From Athalassotoga saccharophila (lineage in GTDB: Bacteria; Thermotogota; Thermotogae; Mesoaciditogales; Mesoaciditogaceae), in assembly GCF_009936215.1 (NCBI RefSeq), contig NZ_AP019551.1:589501-653500 (forward strand): a stretch of 64,000 nt of DNA. Direction: 5' to 3'. Positions 53,724-63,185 of this stretch are shown here, in pieces. Every line of letters begins with the position of its first letter. The stretch's first letter is position 1. A model generated the notes under the pieces. That model was given only the letters and a program-made list of their open reading frames with translations, made no database searches and was not told where the DNA came from. A program made the position numbers and the translations under genes.

Positions 53724-56700
53724 GACTTGTAAGACTCGAGATAGAAGGATTTAAATCTTTTGGAACGCACGTGAGTTTTGAGATAAAAAATGGAATAGTT
53801 TCAATAGTGGGCCCGAATGGATCGGGAAAGTCTAACATCGTCGACGCGATAAGATGGCTTTTTGGAGAGAGGGCCAATTCCAAGTTGAGAATGTCCGAGA
53901 CGGCCGATGTGCTCTATTTTGGATCGAATTCTATGAAAAGGGCCGAAAGGGCGTGGGTAAAGGCCGTATTTGAAGAAGATGGAAAGGAAATATCCGTCGA
54001 GAGGATCTACCAGTCAGACGGTAAGAATACCTATTTGCTTAACGGCGCGGTTGCGCGACTTAAGGATGTAGAGGAACTTTTCTTCGGAACAGGGACGGGA
54101 AAGGATTTTTATTCTATAGTTGGTCAGGGGGAGATATCCAACCTCGTTAACTCTTCTCCCATCCAGATAAAATCTCTCGTTGAAGAGGCGGCCGGTGTCT
54201 TGATATACAAAGAGAGGAAGAATGAAGCCCTTATGAAGTTGAAAGAGGTGAATGAAAATCTCGATCAACTCAAAGTCGTTATGGACGAGGTAGATCACAC
54301 TATGAGATCTTTAAATCTCAAGGCAAAGAGGGCTCAAAAGTACAAAGAATATGAAGAGATAATAAATGAAAGAAAGAGAAAATACTTTGGCCATCTTTTG
54401 AGCGTTTATAACAAAAAGCACGAGGAAATCAAATTAAGAATCGCCGAATATAACCAAAAGATCGAGGAGAACCAAAAGGCATTATTCGGTCTTGAGGTTG
54501 AAGGATCGAAGTTGAGAGAGTATTCATCGAGCGCTCAGGAAGACATAAACAAATTCGAAAGCGAGATGGAAAGTTACAGACAGAGAGAAAGGACGCTTTC
54601 CGATCTTAAAGATTCGATATCTTCGGCCCTTTCGACGTTGAGATCTTCTTACGTCGAGATTGGAACGAAGAAAGACGGTATGAAGGCCGAGGTAGAAAGG
54701 AGCCAGACAAGACTTGAGGAGTTAAACAGGTTGATTTCGAGCCTAAGATCGGAAGAGGAAGAGATTTCTCGCCAACTCTCAGATGCCCAGCAACGTTACA
54801 ATTCCATCACCGAGGAGATAAGCAAAGACCAGAAAAAGAGGGCCGCGATAGAGAGCAAGATATCAGAACTTACGAAGGAGAGAAATTCAAAAGAGGTTGA
54901 GAGGGCGAAGGCATTCGAAAATTACAAGGACCTCGATCAAAGGATAAGTGTTCTAAATGCCCAGATCGAAGAGAAAAAAGCCACTGCGTCAAGATTACAG
55001 GCAGATCTTGATAAATTCTCAAAAGAAGAGTCAGAATTTCTATCAAGTGTTGAGTATAAAAACAAAAAACTCCAAGAAATAGACGAAGAAAGGAAAAAAC
55101 TCGAAGAAAATTCTAAAAATCTCCGCCAAAGAAAGAATACACTCTCTTCGAAGATCTTCGAATTGAAATCGAGGTACGATCTGCTTTCAAACAATGTGGA
55201 AAGTTATGCCGGGTATTCAAACGCGACAAGAAGCGTCATGAATGCGAAGATAGACGGCGTTGTTGATGTTGTCGCGAACATGATAAATGTGCCGGCAGAC
55301 ATCGAGGTTGCCGTCTCTGTCCTTCTTGGCAACAGGGTTCAGAATATAGTCGTCAAAAATTCAGACGTGGCCAAAAAATGCGTTCAATTTTTGAAAGAAA
55401 ACAATGCCGGACGGACAACCTTTATCCCTCTCGATATGATAGATATGAGAGAGCCCCCAATCCAGCCATCTGTGATCTCATTTAAAGGGGTCGTCGGTTA
55501 CGCCTTCAAACTCGTCAAAGGGATAAAAGGGTACGAAAATCTCGTGAACTTTCTTTTTGGATCTGACCTTATCGTCAAAACTTTAGATGATGCCATAGCC
55601 TTAAGGGATCATTTCAATTTCAAATACAGAATAGTGAGTTTGGAAGGAGAGATAATCTCGCAATCGGGCACGATAACTGGCGGAAGCCTTGAAAAATCCG
55701 AAAGAGTCGATCTTATATCCAACAGAAGGCTTTTGAAGGAGATGCAGTCTCAGATAATCGAACTTTCTGAGGAATTAAAAAAGATAGAGGATGAGATAAA
55801 CCTTTCATCTCAAAGAATCGAGGATCTTCTCGATGATAGAAGAAAGATAGAATCCTCCCTTTTGAAAGAGAATATATCTCTTAACAATTCGCGCGGAAAC
55901 AAGAACGCGATAATTTCTAAACTTGCCGAACTTCAAAGAGAAGTCAACAATCTCGAAAAGATGAGATCGGACTATTCCAACAGGATGGAAAAGGATCAAA
56001 AGATAGTGTCCGAAGCGGAAGATAGGATAAGAAAGATAGATTCCGAACTTTCTGAACTTGAACTCGTCAAGAAGAATGACTCGACCGAGGATATAAGAAG
56101 AAGGCAGGAGATGGAAAAGGTTCAGGAAGAGATAATAGATTTGAAGATGAAATTGAATTCCGTAAGGGAACGCTTTGGCGGGTATTCCAACGAAAAATCA
56201 AGAGTTGTAGCAAGAATTGAGGAACTCTCTTCAAATATATCGTCTATAGAGTCTGAAATTCAGCGCACAATTCAGGATATGGCATCAAAGGAAGAAAGGT
56301 TAAAGAACATAGAGAAAGAACTCGAATCCGTAAGAAGAGACGAGAAGGATCTGTTCGAGAAGGCAAAAAATGTCAAGGGAGACAGAGAAGAGGTTTTGAA
56401 AAAGATGGAAGAGATAGAGAATCTCATCGCGCAAAAAAGAGACGAGATCTCTTCTTTGAGAGAACTTCTTCACTCTGCCGACGTTGAGAGGGTATCGGCC
56501 GAATCTTCGATCAATCAGGCGATGGCAGAATTCCAAAAGTGCAACGGCTCTGGGGATGACATCATTGAAGTGGACGATCAGACCTTCCAGAGTCTCGGCA
56601 ACGATATAGAGGAATACGAAAGGAAGATGAAGTTCTTAGGGCCTGTCGATCTCTCCTCGATAGAGGAATATACAGCCGTCGAGAAAAGATTCAACGAACT

Positions 56701-57250
56701 TTCTGCCCAACGCGCGGATCTTGAAAATTCTTACAATTCCCTTCAGGATGTTATAAAAAAGACGGACGAGGAGGCAAGGAAGAGACTCATCTCGACGATG
56801 GAATTGTTGAATGAGAATTTCAGCCGTATGATATCTGTTCTCTTTTCAGAGGGTACCGGCATGATGTCCTTTACCGAAGGCTTTGACATTCTCGATGCCC
56901 CTGTTGAGATAAACGTCAAATTGCCGGGCAAAAAGATACAAAAACTTTACACGATGTCCGGAGGAGAAAAGTCTCTCGTTGGAATTGCCTTTATCTTCTC
57001 TTTGCTCATGATAAATCCGAGTTCTTTCTACGTCCTCGATGAGGTAGACGCGGCCTTGGACGATTTCAGCACTCAAAGATTCATAAATTTGCTCGAGGAA
57101 TATTCTAAAGTTGCCACATTTATAGTCATAACGCACAACAAATTCATAATGGAGAGGGCAGATACCCTTTACGGAATAACGATGATGGACGGTGTATCTA
57201 CGATAATACCGGTTGAACTTTCAGAATTTTCTGATTCGAAGGTGGAATGA
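53720..57250 (+). CDS. smc: Chromosome segregation ATPase SMC
   Basis: 1176 residues. Walker A GPNGSGKS is at 31-38; two long coiled coils flank a hinge (about 495-670, with GVVDVVANMINV); the signature TMSGGEKSL is at about 1078 and Walker B VLDEVDAALDD at about 1103. The rod-shaped dimer compacts and segregates DNA with ScpA/ScpB. GTG 53720 overlaps the upstream stop and begins MRLVRLEIEGFKSFG, the canonical start; longer readings upstream are not justified. Confidence 0.97.
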   Translation: MRLVRLEIEGFKSFGTHVSFEIKNGIVSIVGPNGSGKSNIVDAIRWLFGERANSKLRMSETADVLYFGSNSMKRAERAWVKAVFEEDGKEISVERIYQSDGKNTYLLNGAVARLKDVEELFFGTGTGKDFYSIVGQGEISNLVNSSPIQIKSLVEEAAGVLIYKERKNEALMKLKEVNENLDQLKVVMDEVDHTMRSLNLKAKRAQKYKEYEEIINERKRKYFGHLLSVYNKKHEEIKLRIAEYNQKIEENQKALFGLEVEGSKLREYSSSAQEDINKFESEMESYRQRERTLSDLKDSISSALSTLRSSYVEIGTKKDGMKAEVERSQTRLEELNRLISSLRSEEEEISRQLSDAQQRYNSITEEISKDQKKRAAIESKISELTKERNSKEVERAKAFENYKDLDQRISVLNAQIEEKKATASRLQADLDKFSKEESEFLSSVEYKNKKLQEIDEERKKLEENSKNLRQRKNTLSSKIFELKSRYDLLSNNVESYAGYSNATRSVMNAKIDGVVDVVANMINVPADIEVAVSVLLGNRVQNIVVKNSDVAKKCVQFLKENNAGRTTFIPLDMIDMREPPIQPSVISFKGVVGYAFKLVKGIKGYENLVNFLFGSDLIVKTLDDAIALRDHFNFKYRIVSLEGEIISQSGTITGGSLEKSERVDLISNRRLLKEMQSQIIELSEELKKIEDEINLSSQRIEDLLDDRRKIESSLLKENISLNNSRGNKNAIISKLAELQREVNNLEKMRSDYSNRMEKDQKIVSEAEDRIRKIDSELSELELVKKNDSTEDIRRRQEMEKVQEEIIDLKMKLNSVRERFGGYSNEKSRVVARIEELSSNISSIESEIQRTIQDMASKEERLKNIEKELESVRRDEKDLFEKAKNVKGDREEVLKKMEEIENLIAQKRDEISSLRELLHSADVERVSAESSINQAMAEFQKCNGSGDDIIEVDDQTFQSLGNDIEEYERKMKFLGPVDLSSIEEYTAVEKRFNELSAQRADLENSYNSLQDVIKKTDEEARKRLISTMELLNENFSRMISVLFSEGTGMMSFTEGFDILDAPVEINVKLPGKKIQKLYTMSGGEKSLVGIAFIFSLLMINPSSFYVLDEVDAALDDFSTQRFINLLEEYSKVATFIVITHNKFIMERADTLYGITMMDGVSTIIPVELSEFSDSKVE

Positions 57251-59067
57251 TGTACGAGAGAAAATTCATAAGGAATATATCTATAATAGCGCACATAGAT
57301 CACGGCAAATCTACTTTGGCCGACAGAATACTCGAAATGACGCATTCAGTCGATCTCAGAAAGATGAGGGATCAATACCTCGACAGCATGGAAATTGAAA
57401 GAGAAAGAGGTATCACTATAAAGGCCCAGCCTGTAAAGGTTATGTACGATTCGGTTGACGGAAACAGGTACGAGATAAATTTGATAGACACGCCCGGCCA
57501 CGTCGATTTCACCTATGAAGTATCGCGAAGCCTTGCGGCGTGCGAGGGAGTGATTCTCCTTGTCGATGCGACTCAAGGAGTGGAGGCCCAGACGATAGCC
57601 AATGCTTATTTAGCGATAGACAACGGCCTTGAGATAGTTACCGCGATAAACAAGATAGACATGCCAAACGCGAATATAGAAGAAACTCAAAGAGAACTTT
57701 ACGATACGCTTGGAATAAAGCCAGAAGAGACGCTTCTTGTGAGTGCAAAGACCGGACAGGGAGTAAGAGAACTCATAGAAGAGGTTATAAAACGCGTGCC
57801 GCCTCCCTCCGGAAGTGAAAAAGATACCTTGCGTGCGCTTATCTTTGGCGCAAATTACGATCCTTACAAGGGAGCCGTTGCGCACATCAAGGTAGTCGAT
57901 GGAAAGGTTTCAAAGGGCGATCTTGTAAGAATGATGTCTTCGGGCCAGTCTCACGAGGTATCTGAAGTGGGAATCTTTGCGCCAGATTTGTATCCAACGG
58001 ACTCTCTTTCTTCGGGAGAGGTTGGCTACATCGCGGCAAATATGAAGGAGGTTTCTCAGGCACGGCTTGGGGACACGATAACTCTCAATTCAAATCCCGC
58101 AACGAAACCTTTGCCCGGATACAAAGAGATGAAGGCCGTCGTGTACGCCGGAATATACCCATCTGATCCTCAAGATTACGATAACCTCAGGAAGGCCATC
58201 GAAAGATATAAATTGAATGATGCCGCCTTTGTCTTCGAGCCAGACAATTCGGCCGCTCTCGGTTTTGGATTTAGATGCGGTTTTCTTGGTCTTCTTCACA
58301 TGGAGATAGTCATCGAAAGGCTTGAGGACGAATACGATCTTGACATTATAGCGACGGCTCCAAATGTCATATACGAAATAGTGATGGCAGACGGGAGCGT
58401 TAAAAGATTTACAGATCCTTCCAAAATCCCGCCGGAAGGGACATATATTGAAATAAGAGAGCCATACGTGAATTTGACCTTGATAACTCCTGTCGATTCT
58501 ATGGGCGATCTTGTGAATTTCATTCAAAATGAAAAGAGGGGAGAATTCGTCTCGACTGAAAATGCCGGTAAAAACAGGGTTACCCTCCACTTCAAAATGC
58601 CAATGGGAGAGATGATCTTTGACTTTTTCGACAAGATAAAGGCCATAAGCCATGGATATGCCTCCATGGATTACGAAATAGACGAGTACAGAAAGTCAGA
58701 TTTAGTCGTGATAGGAATTCTTGTTAACAAAGAGCGTGTTGAGGCTCTCGATACCGTCGTTCACGCCTCAAAGGCCTACAACGTCGCGAAGGCTCTTGTC
58801 GAGAGCATAGCCGAAAGTATACCGAGACATCAATTTGAGATCCCAATTCAGGCGACGGCCCATGGAAGAATAATAGCAAGAGCCACGGTAAATCCATTCA
58901 GAAAGGATGTACTCGCGAAATGTTACGGAGGTGATGTTACAAGGAAGATGAAATTGCTCAAAAAGCAAAAAGAGGGAAAGAAGCGCATGAAGATGCTTGG
59001 AAGTGTTGAGATTCCGAAGGAGACATTCCTTTCAATTCTTAGCATAGGAAAGGAGAATAAAAATTGA
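57247..59067 (+). CDS. lepA: Elongation factor 4 (LepA)
   Basis: A 606-residue translational GTPase. G1 is AHIDHGKST, G3 DTPGHVDF, G4 NKIDMP; the C-terminal domain, with RMKMLGSVEIPKE near the end, is unique to LepA. It acts in ribosome assembly and initiation. The start overlaps smc by four bases and the stop overlaps the next gene, so it is fully embedded in the operon. Confidence 0.97.
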   Translation: MMYERKFIRNISIIAHIDHGKSTLADRILEMTHSVDLRKMRDQYLDSMEIERERGITIKAQPVKVMYDSVDGNRYEINLIDTPGHVDFTYEVSRSLAACEGVILLVDATQGVEAQTIANAYLAIDNGLEIVTAINKIDMPNANIEETQRELYDTLGIKPEETLLVSAKTGQGVRELIEEVIKRVPPPSGSEKDTLRALIFGANYDPYKGAVAHIKVVDGKVSKGDLVRMMSSGQSHEVSEVGIFAPDLYPTDSLSSGEVGYIAANMKEVSQARLGDTITLNSNPATKPLPGYKEMKAVVYAGIYPSDPQDYDNLRKAIERYKLNDAAFVFEPDNSAALGFGFRCGFLGLLHMEIVIERLEDEYDLDIIATAPNVIYEIVMADGSVKRFTDPSKIPPEGTYIEIREPYVNLTLITPVDSMGDLVNFIQNEKRGEFVSTENAGKNRVTLHFKMPMGEMIFDFFDKIKAISHGYASMDYEIDEYRKSDLVVIGILVNKERVEALDTVVHASKAYNVAKALVESIAESIPRHQFEIPIQATAHGRIIARATVNPFRKDVLAKCYGGDVTRKMKLLKKQKEGKKRMKMLGSVEIPKETFLSILSIGKENKN

Positions 59068-59684
59068 AATTCTCTATCGAACTTAAGATATTGATTGGTT
59101 TTCTTGCTGGAGCCGTTATTTTGTGGCTCATTTTTGCACTCGGAGATACCACGGGAAATACTATAAATAACGTCTTTCTTACGAATGGACGTGCAAACAT
59201 AGAAAACATAGATCCAATATACACGAATGCCATGATAAATGCCAAAACATACGGACTTGTCAATCAAAATATAGAGCCTTCCGTCATACCTGAATTGTTC
59301 TTTGCAACTTACATCGGCACGAATGTCAAGAGTATAAAGATTTTGTCTCAAAAGAGCATAGGCTCGACTGAAATTGCCAATATCTTTTCCAATTACACCT
59401 TTGTCACAAACTCCACAATCGAGATCATGAAAAAATACGGCATAGTCCAGACGGCAAATGCTTCTTCGCTTAATTCGAATTTCCAAAATTACAACGTCGC
59501 GTCCATCCAGTCGATGCTTGCGGAAAGGGAAAAGATACCGCAATTTGCCGCCTACGATTACACGATAGAGATCACGGCCAATCGAGTCGAAAAAGTTCAT
59601 GTTATAGTCATGAGGGCCCTTTCATCGGCCATGGGACAGCCTTACAAGCATTTAAGATGGGTGGTAAGTTACGTATACCATTGA
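59064..59684 (+). CDS. Membrane-anchored protein of unknown function
   Basis: A 206-residue protein starting at TTG 59064, within the lepA stop. One N-terminal helix (about 6-27, ILIGFLAGAVILWLIFAL) anchors an otherwise soluble, Asn-rich domain. I recognise no family. Position in a dense operon suggests a real gene. The preceding site GGAGAAT supports the start. Confidence 0.6.
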   Translation: MKFSIELKILIGFLAGAVILWLIFALGDTTGNTINNVFLTNGRANIENIDPIYTNAMINAKTYGLVNQNIEPSVIPELFFATYIGTNVKSIKILSQKSIGSTEIANIFSNYTFVTNSTIEIMKKYGIVQTANASSLNSNFQNYNVASIQSMLAEREKIPQFAAYDYTIEITANRVEKVHVIVMRALSSAMGQPYKHLRWVVSYVYH

Positions 59685-59688
59685 TGAG

Positions 59689-60321
59689 ATGGTAAAAATT
59701 CAAAAGCAGATCTCTGAAAAGATCGTGGTAAAACCTCTCGATTTTGTTCCGAAGAGAATAGGTGGATTCGATCTTTCATATCCGAAAAAGGACATCGCTT
59801 TGGCCGTATGCGTCATTTTAAGTTATCCCGATCTCGAATTGATCGAAATGAAATGGTCGGCCTCCAAAATAGATCTTCCTTACATTCCGACCTTTCTCTC
59901 TTTCAGAGAAGGGCCGGCGATAGAAAAGGTTTACGGTATGATCGAAGAAAAGCCAGATTTGCTCTTTTTCGATGGTCAGGGAATAGCGCATCCGAGAGGC
60001 GTTGGAATAGCCTCGTACATGGCTTTGAAATTTAACAAGCCTTCCATAGGCGTGGCAAAATCGCATCTTTTTGGCACATACAAAGATCCGGGCAAATTGA
60101 AAGGAGATTTTGAATACATCTACAACGGATCTCAGGTTATAGGCGTGGTCTTAAGAACGAAAGACAACGTGAAGCCTTTATTTGTTTCGCCGGGAAGTTT
60201 TGTCGATTTCAAAGATTGCGTTGATTACACGTTGAATACCTGCAAAGGGTACAGATTGCCCGAGCCCACAAGGCTTGCGGATATGTACACGAAGAAATTA
60301 AGAAAAGAGATGATACTTTGA
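59689..60321 (+). CDS. nfi: Endonuclease V
   Basis: A 210-residue deoxyinosine-repair nuclease. Catalytic acidic residues are Asp28 in IGGFDLSY, Glu74 in SFREGP and Asp95 in FFDGQGIAHPRG; the Lys of VAKSHLFG is also conserved. It nicks DNA near deaminated adenine, a frequent lesion at high temperature. The stop overlaps the next gene. Confidence 0.94.
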   Translation: MVKIQKQISEKIVVKPLDFVPKRIGGFDLSYPKKDIALAVCVILSYPDLELIEMKWSASKIDLPYIPTFLSFREGPAIEKVYGMIEEKPDLLFFDGQGIAHPRGVGIASYMALKFNKPSIGVAKSHLFGTYKDPGKLKGDFEYIYNGSQVIGVVLRTKDNVKPLFVSPGSFVDFKDCVDYTLNTCKGYRLPEPTRLADMYTKKLRKEMIL

Positions 60322-60605
60322 GCAAAGAAGATTGGGAAAGAGAGAAAAAGATTTTGAAGGGGTCTTCAAATCAGATATTTGAAGTCTCCGCGATATGGGG
60401 AGAGGTTTTGATATGGATGTTCCTCTTCCTTCTTGCCTATTCCGAAATAATACTTTTCGGATCTTTCGAAAAGAATTTGCTCAAGATCGTGATCGTCGCC
60501 ATAATAATGGCCGGACTTGTCTATCTCGGTGTCTTTTTGATAATCAGATCAAGGAGACATTTAAAGAAGGTGATAGGAGATGGAGACGACCCAGACGACG
60601 AATAG
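60318..60605 (+). CDS. Small membrane protein with two helices
   Basis: A 95-residue protein from TTG 60318, coupled to nfi. Two hydrophobic helices (about 28-46 and 53-74) are followed by a basic stretch (RSRRHLKK) and an acidic tail (GDGDDPDDE). No family recognised. It overlaps the next gene by 26 bases. Confidence 0.55.
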   Translation: MSKEDWEREKKILKGSSNQIFEVSAIWGEVLIWMFLFLLAYSEIILFGSFEKNLLKIVIVAIIMAGLVYLGVFLIIRSRRHLKKVIGDGDDPDDE

Positions 60606-60852
60606 AAGGCTTGGCGTCGTCGCGATAGTAATTAAAAATCGAGAGGAGTCTTATTCGCAAGTCAACGAGATTCTTCACGATTATGCAAATATAATAGTCG
60701 GAAGAATGGGAATTCCCTACAAAGACAGAAATATATCGATTATATCTGTAATTGTCGACGGAACAACGGATGAAATAGGAGCGATGACGGGGAAATTGGG
60801 AAGAATAATGGGCGTCTCTGTAAAAAGCATGCTTGCATCTATTGATAAATGA
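60580..60852 (+). CDS. Iron-only hydrogenase system regulator (TM1266-like)
   Basis: A 90-residue ferredoxin-like-fold protein. RRLGVVAIVIKNREESYSQV, HDYANIIVGRMG and GVSVKSMLAS are typical of the small family found near [FeFe]-hydrogenase maturation genes in Thermotoga and Firmicutes. No hydrogenase gene lies in the window, so the link here rests on the family only. It ends the operon just before a strong terminator. Confidence 0.82.
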   Translation: METTQTTNRRLGVVAIVIKNREESYSQVNEILHDYANIIVGRMGIPYKDRNISIISVIVDGTTDEIGAMTGKLGRIMGVSVKSMLASIDK

Positions 60853-60870
60853 CGGATAACTTTACGAAGA

Positions 60871-60900
60871 AAATCCCCGGCGGATTGCCGGGGATTTGTT
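60871..60900. terminator. Bidirectional terminator, copy A
   Basis: An 11-bp stem AAATCCCCGGC/GCCGGGGATTT with a 5-nt loop, with T-rich sequence on both sides in the respective directions. It ends the 48-61 kb run (+) and the barrel gene ending at 60901 (-). Confidence 0.92.
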
Positions 60901-61896
60901 TTAGAAGGAGAACTGATATGAAATGTACCCTGTCGTATCGTTATTCATGTTGTCTACTAAGAATTTTATCGTGAGGTAATCTGTAGCGGAGTAACTTAGA
61001 CCAAATTGCGATTCGCTGTATCCGGAATTTGTGCTCCAGAGCAGATCTGCCCAGTAAGACCATTTGTCTCCCATAGATCCGGCGAGTTCACCGAGCATAC
61101 CGCTTCCGCCGTTAGGGAAGTTCCCGTTGTAATAGAGGCCTGTAAGACTTGTACTGTTAGAGAATAGATCGAATTTTACCTTACCCCCAGCAACCCACGA
61201 TTGTAATCCAGATGAAGCGGTCATATTAACACCGGCATAAAGCGTACCAAAATCAAAGGCTGCCTGACCGCCAATGTTGAACTTTGAAAAGTTATTCTGC
61301 GCCGCAAAGATCATGTTAACGGGAGAGAAATTTGCAGATCCGACAAAATAAGCAGAAAGAGGAGAACCTGCACTTGTCGTGTTAATGGCACTTATCAAAT
61401 TGAAATTCGGAATCTTTGCATCAAGCGCGAGGTAATTCATTCTGCTGCCACTTCCAGCGTAAAAAATAGAAGTCCCGTTGTAATTGAGGTAATCGAGGGC
61501 TTTTCGAATTCTGAAAACTCCTAATCTTGATGAAAGTGTTAAATCACCCATTTTTGGTAGCGTATACGATCCGTAATACTGGAATGAAGAAGAAGATGGC
61601 GCACCACCAAGAGGTCCCGGTGTATTTCCATAGTACCACGCGGCAAAATCAAAACCGCCAAAATTGTACTCGGCCCATATTCCCATATCGGGCTTTAAAG
61701 TACCCGCGTTAAGGTCAAAATCATATTGTACCTGAGCCCACACGCTCAATTTTGGAATGGCATTTACCTGTTTTTGAAGTTGATTGAGAAGTTTTGTAAC
61801 ATCTGCAGGTGGATTGGTCGTTTCAGAAGTGTCGGCGAAAACCGCAAAAGTCAACACCACGATCAACACAAGTACACCAAAGATGACTTTCTTCAT
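60901..61896 (-). CDS. Outer-membrane beta-barrel protein 1
   Basis: A 331-residue protein with a signal peptide (GVLVLIVVLTFAVFA, cleavage after FA about residue 21), a short periplasmic helix (TKLLNQLQKQVNAIPKL), and then alternating amphipathic strands rich in Tyr, Trp, Gly and Asn. It ends in an aromatic C-terminal strand (YISYQFSF), the usual barrel-insertion signal. Such genes beside an Omp-alpha gene in Thermotogales encode toga proteins (OmpB-type), a likely identity. The start has GGGGGG upstream within a structured leader. Confidence 0.75.
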   Translation of the reverse strand: MKKVIFGVLVLIVVLTFAVFADTSETTNPPADVTKLLNQLQKQVNAIPKLSVWAQVQYDFDLNAGTLKPDMGIWAEYNFGGFDFAAWYYGNTPGPLGGAPSSSSFQYYGSYTLPKMGDLTLSSRLGVFRIRKALDYLNYNGTSIFYAGSGSRMNYLALDAKIPNFNLISAINTTSAGSPLSAYFVGSANFSPVNMIFAAQNNFSKFNIGGQAAFDFGTLYAGVNMTASSGLQSWVAGGKVKFDLFSNSTSLTGLYYNGNFPNGGSGMLGELAGSMGDKWSYWADLLWSTNSGYSESQFGLSYSATDYLTIKFLVDNMNNDTTGYISYQFSF

Positions 61897-61908
61897 ACTT
61901 TACCCCCC

Positions 61909-61997
61909 GTTAAAAAATTTTTTGAACCTTTGATACCTTGAAACAGAAGATCTTTACGTTTATCTTCTGTTAGATACTAAAATTCAAAAAATTTAAC
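61909..61997 (-). promoter_or_regulatory. Nested inverted repeats in the leader of barrel gene 1
   Basis: The outer arms (61909-61926 and 61983-61997, GTTAAA...TTTTTTGAA type) enclose a 9-bp perfect hairpin ACAGAAGAT/ATCTTCTGT (61943-61970). The outer arm ends directly at the GGGGGG ribosome-binding site. Confidence 0.5.
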
Positions 61998-62012
61998 CCC
62001 TTAATTTTTTTT

Positions 62013-62023
62013 GATCACCTCCC
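62013..62023 (-). promoter_or_regulatory. Isolated strong SD-like sequence in the same leader
   Basis: On the minus strand GGGAGGTGATC, fully complementary to the 16S 3' end, lies about 120 bases before the gene with no start codon at normal spacing. Confidence 0.4.
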
Positions 62024-62072
62024 TTATATCCCCCGCCCGCAAGGGAAAATGAAGAGATTTTTATTTGAATAT

Positions 62073-62103
62073 ATCATATCACAAATGTATGTACTTTGAT
62101 CAA
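62073..62103 (-). promoter_or_regulatory. Candidate promoter of barrel gene 1
   Basis: On the minus strand TTGATC, then an extended -10 TG-A-TATGAT at 19-bp spacing; the match is moderate. Confidence 0.4.
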
Positions 62104-62120
62104 CATTCATGAAATAAAGA

Positions 62121-62150
62121 AAATCCCCGGCCGATCGCCGGGGATTTGTT
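62121..62150 (-). terminator. Terminator copy B after barrel gene 2
   Basis: The same 11-bp stem as the 60871 terminator (AAATCCCCGGC/GCCGGGGATTT), with loop CGATC and near-identical flanks, ending in TTTTCTTT on the minus strand. Confidence 0.9.
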
Positions 62151-62160
62151 TTGTATTTTT

Positions 62161-63114
62161 TTAGAATGCGTTAACTGTGAAGGAAGATGTAACTGCAAGA
62201 CCTGTGCTTGAACTATAGGAAGGATTAAGTGACCAAGTTACATTTCCCTTTGTGTTAGGAACATTGCCAGAAAGTGTCACGCCGGCTGACCATGCGGAAG
62301 AACTGTAAGAGGCGCTGAGGCTTCCAGTTGCTCCCATAACTGTGAAGAGATTATTTGCTGTCAATCCAAGTTTAAGTGTGCTGAAATTCATGTTCGTAAC
62401 AACTGCATTGACTTCGGTATTGCTGCCAAGATCAAACCAGCCCGTCAATGTTGAAGTGTTGGCATATTCGACTCCGAGTTGGTTACCATTCATATTCGCA
62501 GCAGCACCGACTGTCCATGAAGAAAGAGAACCAGAAGCAAATTGAGCCATTCCAAAAACATTGGCAGGGCCAACTCCGACATTTGCTCCTGCGTAGTAAG
62601 TTGCAGCGCTAAGATTTCCCAATGTTGAATTCATTCCACCATAGACATGGGCAGGGCCCACAGGGGCATCGGCAAATAAACCAAGAGCAGAAGAAGTTGC
62701 CAATCCGCTTGATTGAACATAAAGGTTAAACGCAGAAGATGTGTATTCTAATCCATGGTTGTAAGCAGAACCGGAATAAGAAAAACTTAATGCTCCTGTT
62801 CCGTTAACATTGCTTCCACCAAAAACTGTTTCACCAAATGTTGGACCAGCGTAGCCGGTTACTAAGGAAAGATTTGTCATCAAAGGAATCGTGAGGTAGA
62901 AATCAGAAAGTCCCCATGGAGAAAGACTTGCACTGAAGTTGTAATCCGTTCCCGCCGCGCTAACGCTCAAAGAGGGAGAAACCGTTACACAATTGGTCTG
63001 GAATGGGTAAATATTCCAACTTATAGAACCGCTTCCAGAGAAACTTAAGGCTGCAAACGACGCAACCGCGAGAATAGCGATCGCAACTACCGACAACACC
63101 AATACCTTTTTCAT
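62161..63114 (-). CDS. Outer-membrane beta-barrel protein 2
   Basis: A 317-residue protein with a signal peptide (VVAIAILAVASFA, cut near residue 21). The rest is Ser/Gly/Asn-rich amphipathic strands with repeated VGPANVFG- and APVGPAHVYG-like hairpins, ending in SSFTVNAF with a terminal Phe. It is similar in plan to barrel protein 1, but the sequences are clearly different. The ATG overlaps the stop of a 24-codon leader ORF. It lies just downstream of the Omp-alpha-like gene, as OmpB does in Thermotoga. Confidence 0.75.
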   Translation of the reverse strand: MKKVLVLSVVAIAILAVASFAALSFSGSGSISWNIYPFQTNCVTVSPSLSVSAAGTDYNFSASLSPWGLSDFYLTIPLMTNLSLVTGYAGPTFGETVFGGSNVNGTGALSFSYSGSAYNHGLEYTSSAFNLYVQSSGLATSSALGLFADAPVGPAHVYGGMNSTLGNLSAATYYAGANVGVGPANVFGMAQFASGSLSSWTVGAAANMNGNQLGVEYANTSTLTGWFDLGSNTEVNAVVTNMNFSTLKLGLTANNLFTVMGATGSLSASYSSSAWSAGVTLSGNVPNTKGNVTWSLNPSYSSSTGLAVTSSFTVNAF

Positions 63115-63185
63115 GCTTTAAAGCCCCCTTCTAAAAGAATTTTGAAAGTTGATAAAAATAGATTTCCAATCAAACCGTTATGCAC
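63111..63185 (-). CDS. Leader ORF (24 codons) coupled to barrel gene 2
   Basis: On the minus strand GTG 63185 has GGGAGGTGG upstream (63193-63201) and reads 24 codons to TGA (63113-63111), which overlaps the ATG of the barrel gene (ATGA). The peptide begins MHNGLIGNLFLS and has no known family. It parallels the leader ORF of the giant lipoprotein. Confidence 0.5.
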   Translation of the reverse strand: MHNGLIGNLFLSTFKILLEGGFKA

